From an uncultured Oscillospiraceae bacterium (GTDB taxonomy: Bacteria; Bacillota; Clostridia; Oscillospirales; Acutalibacteraceae): 6,273 bases of DNA. Below, piece by piece: positions 1 through 5,288 of the stretch (positions are counted from its first letter, which is position 1; every line of letters starts with the position of its first letter). Where the stretch lies: NCBI GenBank assembly GCA_902490145.1, contig CABUCT010000078.1, forward strand, positions 1-6,273, in the 5' to 3' direction. The notes below the pieces were generated by a model. The model saw only the letters and a list, made by a program, of their open reading frames with translations. It made no database searches and was not told the origin of the DNA. The position numbers and the translations under genes were made by a program.

Positions 1-1711
1 GCATTCCGTAGGGATAGTGGTCGGCACTCATAACAATCACGGTGTTGTCGAGCTTTCCGGCGGCTTCAAGCTGATTCAAAACGTATTCCATTGCACGGTC
101 AAGCTCGATGTTACAGGCAAGATATGCTTTGCACTCTTCACTCATATCAAGATTTTCAACCGCCGCACGGTTTTTGGCAGCGATATCATTACCCGAAAAA
201 TCATAATTCATATGTCCGCTGACTGTCATATAATATGCGTGGAATTTTTCCTCTTGATTCACAAGCTGCGGAACGGTTCTTTCCATCATTTCAAGATCAG
301 ATTCCGGCCATGTTTCTTTAACATCAAGTCCGTTTCCGAGTCCCTTATAATCATACCCGAGATTGGGATGAGATTTGTCACGGTTGTAATAATTGTATGT
401 ATTGTTGTGATATGCAACAGGAGCGGAATATCCCTGAAGCTTGCGGAATTGGTTACCAAGAGAAAACGGGATCCAGTTCTTTGACGACTTCAAAAAGCTC
501 CAAACTCCGCTTTCGGGAATAAGCCCCTGGCAGGCGACATATTCTCCGTCAGAGGTGGAAACACCCCAAATAGGATTATAGAAATTTTCGAATTTTATGC
601 CCTCATTTGCAAGCTTGTAAAGGGTTGGGGTAAGCTCTTTGTCCACAGCGTATGACGAGAAGCTTTCACAGCACATATAAATGAGGTTAAAATCTTTGTA
701 AATTCCGGTGTATTCATTCTTTTTAGAAGGGGCGACCGATGAAAAATATTTGTGCATTTCAAGGTAGGTGGGATCGGTTTCGGTTTTTATCAATTGATCA
801 AAATCAATGTTCATAACATTGTCGTTTTGAAAGCTTAGATTTTCTGCACTGTACATGGCGGGTTCGGTCAAAGCTCCGTCAGTGTTGCTTTTATACAGAT
901 CCGGAAAAAGGAGATGCTGAAGCTCAAGCCGAAGGGTTGTAACAACGCCGAAAGTGGGCTGTGACAGCTTAACATCAAATGCAGACGAGAAATACTGAGC
1001 CGACGGGTTTTCATCGTAAACCTTGCGGTCATCTGCTCCGTAAATTATGGTTGACCCGAGAATCACAGAAAAAATGCAGGTTGCTGTGACGATGTTTTTA
1101 AATTTGGTCTTTCTTTGAGTTTTAGATGTGTCAAAGGTCTTGCGGCCGAAAACGCAGAAAAATATTAACGGCAGAAACAGAATAACGATTCCATAAAGGT
1201 TTTTGGCGATAGCGTCAAGGGCGGAAAAAAGAAAATTTCCGACAACCTGACGGGTGCCGTTCATCATGGATTTGAACGACAATGGAGTTTTGAAAATATT
1301 ATAATAAACAAACTGGGTCGCACACCACAGTCCGTAAGCTCCTATCAGAATCTTGCATATGATTCGGTTTGCACGCGGGGAAAAAAGCGACGCCAATGTG
1401 TGCATAACAAGGGCATTAACAACGGCAAAACCCAAAGTGAACAACATTCCCTTTGGCGTTGGATAAATTATGAGCTTGAAAAAGAACTCCATAAAAACGG
1501 TTGAGCACAGGAAAAATAAAAAATATTTAAGCTTTGCTTTGCTCATTCCGAAGAAAACAGGTTCTTGATTGTCAAAACGCCCTTCTTCGGCCTTTCCGCA
1601 ATGATCCTTTATAAAAATCCAAAGGCGTTTAAAAATATTTTTTTCAACAGCAGCTTCAGTTTTGTTTGCCTCTGTGTTTGTTACAGGCTTTTCTTTCATA
1701 ATTTTCGGCAT
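1..1711 (-). CDS. LTA synthase / phosphoglycerol transferase-family membrane sulfatase-fold enzyme (C-terminus off window)
   Basis: The first 570 residues are visible; the stop lies beyond the left edge, and the family is usually 600-700 residues. Residues 1-60 are hydrophilic and probably cytoplasmic. Five hydrophobic segments follow (about 62-82, 88-110, 117-137, 170-188, 205-224), then a large extracellular catalytic domain, the architecture of Staphylococcus aureus LtaS. Expected metal and catalytic residues are present: E349 (LIYMCCESF), nucleophile T386 (GVSTSDGEY), H435 (VAYHNNTYNYYNRD), H500 (VSGHMNYDF) and D564-H565 (MSADHYPYG). Known members move glycerol phosphate from phosphatidylglycerol onto a polyglycerol-phosphate chain on the outer membrane face; that this protein makes lipoteichoic acid is inferred. 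The start at 1711 has GAGGTGA six bases upstream. It is the second gene of an operon with tcdA. A related phosphoethanolamine or phosphoglycerol transferase activity remains possible. Confidence 0.9.
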   Translation of the reverse strand, partial: MPKIMKEKPVTNTEANKTEAAVEKNIFKRLWIFIKDHCGKAEEGRFDNQEPVFFGMSKAKLKYFLFFLCSTVFMEFFFKLIIYPTPKGMLFTLGFAVVNALVMHTLASLFSPRANRIICKILIGAYGLWCATQFVYYNIFKTPLSFKSMMNGTRQVVGNFLFSALDAIAKNLYGIVILFLPLIFFCVFGRKTFDTSKTQRKTKFKNIVTATCIFSVILGSTIIYGADDRKVYDENPSAQYFSSAFDVKLSQPTFGVVTTLRLELQHLLFPDLYKSNTDGALTEPAMYSAENLSFQNDNVMNIDFDQLIKTETDPTYLEMHKYFSSVAPSKKNEYTGIYKDFNLIYMCCESFSSYAVDKELTPTLYKLANEGIKFENFYNPIWGVSTSDGEYVACQGLIPESGVWSFLKSSKNWIPFSLGNQFRKLQGYSAPVAYHNNTYNYYNRDKSHPNLGYDYKGLGNGLDVKETWPESDLEMMERTVPQLVNQEEKFHAYYMTVSGHMNYDFSGNDIAAKNRAAVENLDMSEECKAYLACNIELDRAMEYVLNQLEAAGKLDNTVIVMSADHYPYGM

Positions 1712-1717
1712 AAAAGT

Positions 1718-1724
1718 TCACCTC
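1718..1724 (-). promoter_or_regulatory. Shine-Dalgarno of the LTA-synthase-like gene, containing the tcdA stop
   Basis: On the minus strand the sequence reads GAGGTGA, six bases before the ATG at 1711. Its last three bases, TGA, are the stop codon of tcdA. Ribosomes ending on tcdA therefore sit on the next ribosome binding site, which implies a shared transcript and suggests translational coupling. It also decides the start of the downstream gene. Confidence 0.85.
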
Positions 1725-2440
1725 AATTGAATTTTTGAAATGTCACAAACAACCTTTTGAGCCATTAAAATACCGGCCGATGCGGGAACAAAGATCATGC
1801 TTGAAGGAGCGGGACGACCGCCCTTGAGCTCACCGCTTTCAACCGGTTTTATCGGCGTCTCTTTTGAATATACCACGGTAAGACGGTCAATTCCGCGAAG
1901 CCGAAGTTCACGCCGCATAACCCTGCAAAGAGGGCAGACCGATGTCTTTGAAATGTCTGCAATTTCAAGACGCGAAGGATCAAGCTTGTTTCCGCATCCC
2001 ATTGCCGAAATTATCGGAATGTTAAGCTTCTGTGCGGTTTCGGCAAGCCAGAGTTTTGCTGCGACGTTGTCGACTGCGTCGATTATATAGTCGCACCCGC
2101 TGAAAATTTCGGGATTTGATTCAGGAGAGATAAAGAGGTTAAGAGCGGTCAGCCGAATGTCGGGATTTATGTCCAAAATACGCTGTTTCATAACCTCTGT
2201 TTTGTCTTTTCCCACCGTTGAGCACAAAGCAGGAATCTGACGATTTATGTTTGAGCAGTCGACCGTGTCGCAGTCGATAATTATAAGACTTCCAACGCCG
2301 CTTCGGGCAAGAGCTTCAGCGGCATATGACCCAACTCCGCCAAGTCCGCACACCGCCGCTTTGGCACTTGACAGACGGTCAAGACCTTCTTTTGAAAGAA
2401 GCATTTCGGTGCGGATGAATCTTTCTTCAAAAGCGGACAT
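1718..2440 (-). CDS. tcdA: tRNA threonylcarbamoyladenosine dehydratase (TcdA/CsdL, ThiF-E1 family)
   Basis: The 240-residue protein is a little shorter than Escherichia coli TcdA (about 268). It has an E1-like Rossmann ATP-binding loop at 32-37 (GLGGVG), the acidic strand end at 55-58 (IDCD), the ThiF-type NINRQ at 64-68, DAVDN at 121-125 and GCGNKLDPS at 148-156. The CPLCRVMRRELR stretch at 169-180 and the family start EERFIRTEMLL support TcdA over ThiF, MoeB or HesA. TcdA uses ATP to cyclise t6A at position 37 of ANN-decoding tRNAs to ct6A; the enzyme is cytosolic. C169 and C172 form a CPLC pair, but no second pair is apparent, so a structural zinc site is not supported. The start at 2440 is preceded by GAGGTGG (2445-2451). 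It is the first gene of an operon with the LTA-synthase-like gene, behind a good promoter and a long leader. Confidence 0.93.
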   Translation of the reverse strand: MSAFEERFIRTEMLLSKEGLDRLSSAKAAVCGLGGVGSYAAEALARSGVGSLIIIDCDTVDCSNINRQIPALCSTVGKDKTEVMKQRILDINPDIRLTALNLFISPESNPEIFSGCDYIIDAVDNVAAKLWLAETAQKLNIPIISAMGCGNKLDPSRLEIADISKTSVCPLCRVMRRELRLRGIDRLTVVYSKETPIKPVESGELKGGRPAPSSMIFVPASAGILMAQKVVCDISKIQLR

Positions 2441-2468
2441 TTTTCCACCTCTTTGTTTAAAAATATCG

Positions 2469-2636
2469 AAAAACGGCTATCAAAATATTACGAAATAAAA
2501 TAACAGAACAGGGAACATAACTCCCGGAGATTTTTTGAAGGCCTGGTATAAGTTACGGCTTCAACACAATTTTTAAAGTCTCTCAAAACCGCAAAAAGAC
2601 CTTTATTCGTCAAATTGTCCCCAAAATATATAGCCT
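2469..2636 (-). ncRNA. Candidate structured leader RNA or attenuator upstream of tcdA
   Basis: From the start predicted by the promoter at 2643-2671, the transcript begins AGGCUAU. The bases at 2630-2635 (GGCUAU) pair perfectly with those at 2475-2480 (AUAGCC), and an AU-rich extension continues the stem. Immediately after the 3' arm comes G then U5 (2469-2473). Inside, GGGGACA (2616-2622) pairs with UGUUCCC (2511-2517). Alternatively ACAAUUU (2612-2618) pairs with AAAUUGU (2566-2572), enclosing an AAAGGUCU/AGACUUU hairpin (2597-2604 with 2575-2581). A further hairpin pairs GAAGCC (2557-2562) with GGCCUUC (2537-2543). Several helices that nest or compete, closed ends and a U-run fit a leader attenuator, a riboswitch-like element or a free-standing 6S-like RNA. 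I recognise no known riboswitch consensus. The pairings are hand-made and the function is inferred. Confidence 0.4.
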
Positions 2637-2642
2637 ATCTTC

Positions 2643-2671
2643 ATTTTATTACAACGAGTCTTGACTGTCAA
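2643..2671 (-). promoter_or_regulatory. Sigma-70/SigA-type promoter of the tcdA operon
   Basis: On the minus strand there is a perfect -35 TTGACA (2666-2671), a 17-base spacer and a -10 TAAAAT (2643-2648). The expected start is near 2636, about 195 bases before the tcdA ATG. It is the best-matching promoter in the window, and nothing better lies closer to the gene. Confidence 0.75.
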
Positions 2672-2797
2672 CCAATTAACAAAAACTTAACAAATGAACA
2701 TTTGAGGTTATAAAAGAAATGTTAGGGTTTCAAGGTTTATTCCTCACAGATAGGAAACATCCGGACGCTGTAAAGTCATATTTAGGTTTTTTTGCTT
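2672..2797. other. Intergenic DNA between the tcdA promoter and repeat copy A; no gene seen
   Basis: This AT-rich spacer contains no credible coding frame. It has a small inverted repeat around TTCCT...AGGAA (about 2740-2757), a T7 run at 2787-2793 and a weak plus-strand promoter-like pair, TTAACA (2687-2692) and TATAAA (2709-2714) with 16 bases between. If active, that pair would transcribe into repeat copy A. None of these is strong alone. Confidence 0.4.
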
Positions 2798-2959
2798 AAG
2801 CAAAGCCGACAATCCGATCCCGCCTAAAACGGCTTAATTTCGGCGATTTTCGGCTTGTCGTCACCCGCAGGCGTTAACCTTGCTTCCTCCGCATGCAAAA
2901 TTGCTCAAAATTCCTCTCGTTTTAGGTCGAAGAATTTTAAAAAGGCGGATTTTTGTCTG

Positions 2960-2984
2960 TGTGCGGCAGTCGGACTGCCGCACA
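2960..2984. other. Perfect 12-bp-arm palindrome inside repeat copy A
   Basis: TGTGCGGCAGTC is followed by one G and then its exact reverse complement GACTGCCGCACA. As RNA it would form about ten or eleven pairs around a very small loop, and as DNA it could extrude as a cruciform. In copy B the matching site (3632-3646) keeps only the inner GGCAG/CTGCC part, because the outer arms have diverged without compensation. Confidence 0.7.
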
Positions 2985-3010
2985 GCAACGGTTAAAACTT
3001 TAAGCGGCAC

Positions 3011-3047
3011 AAAACACAGAGAATCATAACGGATTCTCGAGTGTTTT
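3011..3047. other. Conserved hairpin inside repeat copy A
   Basis: Arms AAAACAC and GTGTTTT flank an inner perfect 7-bp stem GAGAATC/GATTCTC with the 6-base loop ATAACG. In copy B (3678-3714) the inner stem and loop are identical, while the outer arms carry changes that leave the AAAA/TTTT pairs and one G-U pair. The unchanged core suggests either a structural constraint or recent copying. It could act as a weak terminator or RNA stabiliser; this is inferred. Confidence 0.65.
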
Positions 3048-3122
3048 AACAAAACAAAGGCGGAAATCCGTCCTTTAAAATCGGGTTCGGATTTATCGAC
3101 TTTGCTTATTTTGTTTAATCCT

Positions 3123-3150
3123 TTGATCAAACGGCAAATTTGGGTATACT
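3123..3150 (+). promoter_or_regulatory. Promoter of the small gene at 3171
   Basis: TTGATC (3123-3128) and TATACT (3145-3150) are 16 bases apart, a good SigA-type match. The predicted start is near 3157, leaving a 5' leader of about 14 bases that is essentially just the ribosome binding site. The -35 box begins three bases after the end of the homology shared with the other repeat copy, so the promoter abuts the element but is not part of it. Confidence 0.65.
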
Positions 3151-3170
3151 ATTTTTGCGGAGGTGACAAT

Positions 3171-3353
3171 ATGTTTTTCAGTGGAAAAAAGCAAAAAAAC
3201 GGCCGTGAAAGTTTCAGCAAAAAGGGAGATAATTTTAAAACTCAAAAAGAATATGATCTCCCCGAATTTAAAAGCGAAACAGATATTTACGGAAGTTATA
3301 CGGGTACACCGCTTTACGGTGAACAGCCCATTCAGGATGTTGACGATCTGTAA
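3171..3353 (+). CDS. Small hydrophilic protein of unknown function (60 residues)
   Basis: The ATG at 3171 has GGAGGTGA at 3159-3166, an almost ideal Shine-Dalgarno. An in-frame upstream ATG at 3102 lies inside the repeat, lies upstream of the likely transcription start and lacks such a site, so 3171 is the preferred start. The product has a basic N-terminal half (MFFSGKKQKNGRESFSKK) and an acidic C-terminal half ending in PIQDVDDL. It contains SYTGTPLYGE in between and has no membrane segment, signal peptide or cysteine. It is predicted to be cytosolic. Promoter, ribosome binding site and terminator are all dedicated, which argues strongly that it is real and monocistronic. I do not recognise a family with confidence. 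It is the only gene between the two repeat copies. Confidence 0.8.
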   Translation: MFFSGKKQKNGRESFSKKGDNFKTQKEYDLPEFKSETDIYGSYTGTPLYGEQPIQDVDDL

Positions 3354-3381
3354 TAGAAAAGATTTCGTTTGACCGAAAAAC

Positions 3382-3460
3382 AAAATGCACCTCATAAATC
3401 AGGCATAAACGTCATAAACTGCGTTGCCTGATAAATGAGGTGCATTTTATTTTTTATTTT
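3382..3460. terminator. Long bidirectional intrinsic terminator between the small gene and repeat copy B
   Basis: The 24-base arms at 3382-3405 and 3425-3448 pair except for one AA/AA internal loop and enclose a 19-base loop. On the plus strand a run of mostly T follows to 3460, and on the minus strand the mirrored side reads TTTTGTTTTT. It can therefore end the small-gene transcript (stop at 3353) and also minus-strand transcripts arriving from the dockerin gene through repeat copy B. Confidence 0.88.
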
Positions 3461-3778
3461 AAGCAAAACCGACAATCCGATCCCGCCTAAAACGGCTTAA
3501 TTTTTAGCGATTTTCGGCTTGTCGTCACCCACAGGCGTTAGCCTTGCGGCTTTCTCCGCACGCAAGATTGCTCAAAATTCCTCTCGTTTTATGTCGAAAA
3601 ATTTTAAAGAGGCGGATTTTTGACTGTGTGAGGCAGTCGGGCTGCCGCCCGGCAACGGTTAAAGCTTTAAGCGGCACAAAACGCAGAGAATCATAACGGA
3701 TTCTCAAGTATTTTAACAAAGCAAAGGCGGAAATCCGTCCTTTAAAATCGGGTTTGGATTAATCGGCTTTGTTTAATC
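3461..3778. repeat. Direct repeat copy B: ~320-bp MITE-like or structured intergenic element
   Basis: This is the second copy of the element at 2798-3120, in the same orientation, with starts 663 bases apart. It begins AAGCAAAACCGACAATCCGA, and the reverse complement of its right end reads AAACAAAGCCGATTAATCC, so the imperfect terminal inverted repeats are kept. It lacks nine bases near the right end that copy A has and carries three extra bases near 3550. Its left end starts straight after the T-run of the terminator. Its right end lies 32 bases from the stop of the dockerin gene, so it would form that gene's 3' untranslated region. Confidence 0.8.
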
Positions 3779-3810
3779 AGAAATCTTTTGGATAATTTTG
3801 TACGTTTAAA

Positions 3811-5202
3811 TTACCATTCCAAAATAAAATACTGTGTATTGCTGGCAAGGAACATTTTATAACCCGAAATCCGGTTCTCCGGTTTTGCCAAATTCAGTCC
3901 CTTCACAAGAATATCATTCGTAAGGATTTTTTTGATATCATCTGTTCCGGAAAAGATTCTGTCACTTACTGTGATATGCATGGATTTTTCTCCGCTGTCT
4001 AATGCTTTGGCAAATTTTTCGGGGAACATACGTTGAAACTCCTCGCCGTCGGCAAAATATGTGCCGTTCATAACACAATAGTTGTGTTCGGTTGAATTGC
4101 AAAGTGGAACCGACAAATTGAAGCTTGATATTTTTTTCTGTTCATCCTTCGACAGCTCTGAAATGACCGGACTCGGAGTGTGGCTGTGCTTAAACACCTC
4201 GGTGGTTTGGTTATAATACGCCTTGCTTTGATGGCCTGAGTTACTGTCCCAAGTCACATCGGTAAAATACCACTTGCCCGAAATTCTTACGCATGACCAC
4301 ATATGTCCTCCGTTGGTATCGTTTTCGATTCCGATAATGGGAGTTGAAACAATTCCAACTCTGCTAAGCAAAAGGGAATAAGCTTTGGTATAACCCTCGC
4401 AGGTTGCTTTTTTATCTACCAAAGCCCCATAAGCTGTGTAAGACTTCGGATAGTTTTTGGCTCCGTTTGCATCTTCAAACGCCACATAATCATAACTTAC
4501 AGTCTCAGCCAGATAATCATGAAATCTTAAAGCAATCTCGCTTTCGCTGAGATCTTTCTCAAGCACTGATTTGATAACACTTTCAACGGTTTGTTCAAGT
4601 GTTTTGCTCATTTCATTGCTCTCATCTGCAGAAAACTGGTATTTTGTCTTGTCTGTGTTAAATAATATCTTTTTTATATTAAGCCCGCTGATTGAATATC
4701 CATATGAATACGGCATCCAAAAACTTTCGGGATGATCGTTCACATATGCTTTGTAAGCACATCTTAGGTCAATTTCATCCGCCTGAGTACCTTCGGGAAC
4801 GGCGATCTCATCACTGATCCCCGGCTTTGCGTCTTTTGATAAAAGCTCATAAAGCTGTTTTTGAACAGGCGTCAAAACATTATATGAATAATACTCATCG
4901 GCTTTGAGAGCTTTATAATTAAAGCTTTCATCGGGAAATTCCGTAATAATATGTACAGCCATTTGAAGACAAATCAGTGCGTCCTTAGCAGTGACATTTC
5001 CGTCGTGATCAACGTCGCCTTCTTCTGTTTTCGGAAGCTTTCCGACCGAACTTTGAAGAATGATCAGTGCGTCGCTTGCGGTTATTTTTCCGTCTTTGTT
5101 CATGTCGCCGCAAACAGACGGATTTGCCGACGCAGGAGAAACAAAAATAGTAAAAATTATGGCGAAAATTGAAATAAATACAGTGGTTTTCAGATGTTTC
5201 AT
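3811..5202 (-). CDS. Secreted dockerin-containing transglutaminase-like protein
   Basis: The 463-residue protein starts with a signal peptide (residues 1-26; basic start, hydrophobic core, likely cleavage after A-S-A). A type I dockerin follows at about 31-81, with two calcium-loop repeats, GDMNKDGKITASDALIILQ (32-50) and GDVDHDGNVTAKDALICLQ (62-80), each with D/N ligands at positions 1, 3, 5 and 12 of the loop. After a linker there is a transglutaminase-like core at about 220-320 with Cys268 (ATCEGY), His300 (GGHMWS) and Asp315 (TDVTWD) in the expected order. Such domains act as cysteine proteases, peptidases or cross-linking enzymes; the substrate here is unknown. The dockerin should dock to a cohesin on a scaffoldin or the cell surface, and no cohesin is in the window. 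The ATG at 5202 has AGGAAGG six bases upstream. The C-terminal ~140 residues match no domain I recognise. Confidence 0.9.
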   Translation of the reverse strand: MKHLKTTVFISIFAIIFTIFVSPASANPSVCGDMNKDGKITASDALIILQSSVGKLPKTEEGDVDHDGNVTAKDALICLQMAVHIITEFPDESFNYKALKADEYYSYNVLTPVQKQLYELLSKDAKPGISDEIAVPEGTQADEIDLRCAYKAYVNDHPESFWMPYSYGYSISGLNIKKILFNTDKTKYQFSADESNEMSKTLEQTVESVIKSVLEKDLSESEIALRFHDYLAETVSYDYVAFEDANGAKNYPKSYTAYGALVDKKATCEGYTKAYSLLLSRVGIVSTPIIGIENDTNGGHMWSCVRISGKWYFTDVTWDSNSGHQSKAYYNQTTEVFKHSHTPSPVISELSKDEQKKISSFNLSVPLCNSTEHNYCVMNGTYFADGEEFQRMFPEKFAKALDSGEKSMHITVSDRIFSGTDDIKKILTNDILVKGLNLAKPENRISGYKMFLASNTQYFILEW

Positions 5203-5233
5203 GGTAATCCTTCCTGTGAAAATAAATTTTTAA

Positions 5234-5277
5234 GAAAAAATAATGAGCGTCCGCCGGCAATAAGCTGACGGACGCTC
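5234..5277 (-). terminator. Intrinsic terminator of gyrA
   Basis: On the minus strand, nine perfect pairs (GAGCGTCCG/CGGACGCTC) extend to about 14 with one mismatch and one wobble, around the loop TTATT at 5245-5277. A T-rich tract (ATTATTTTTTC, about 5234-5244) follows. The plus-strand side lacks a T-run. It lies 11 bases past the gyrA stop and separates gyrA from the dockerin gene. Confidence 0.92.
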
Positions 5278-5288
5278 AAAAAACTTTA

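Larger units (their letters stand above)
2798..3120. repeat. Direct repeat copy A: ~320-bp MITE-like or structured intergenic element
   Basis: This copy matches 3461-3778 in the same orientation with about 24 substitutions over roughly 310 aligned positions (hand count, about 92%), plus indels of 1, 3 and 9 bases. Its ends are imperfect inverted repeats: the left end begins AAGCAAAGCCGACAATCCGA, and the reverse complement of the sequence ending at 3107 begins AAGCAAAGTCGATAAATCCG. Internal hairpins lie at 2960-2984 and 3011-3047. No transposase is present, so a non-autonomous element (MITE) or structured intergenic repeat is the likely class. Target-site duplications are not clear. The minus strand has an open frame here (stop at 2861) that is also open in copy B, but most differences change the peptide, so I do not call it a gene. 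Confidence 0.8.

Noticed and set aside
17..484. Plus-strand open frame of 155 codons
   Set aside because: It is antisense to the LTA-synthase-like gene, whose catalytic motifs are all in frame on the minus strand.
2687..2714. Plus-strand promoter-like TTAACA-16-TATAAA facing repeat copy A
   Set aside because: It is a modest match in AT-rich DNA with no gene downstream; kept only as a note under the spacer.
3093..3395. Minus-strand open frame of 100 codons
   Set aside because: It lies opposite the small gene at 3171, spans that gene's promoter and one terminator arm, and has no plausible ribosome binding site.
2798..3778. CRISPR array or insertion sequence
   Set aside because: There are only two ~320-bp copies with no short regular repeats or spacers, and no transposase frame in either copy.
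5203..5288. Dedicated promoter for the dockerin gene
   Set aside because: The 86-base gap is mostly the gyrA terminator and its T-rich tract; no -35/-10 pair with proper spacing is visible, so the promoter may lie within the gyrA 3' end.
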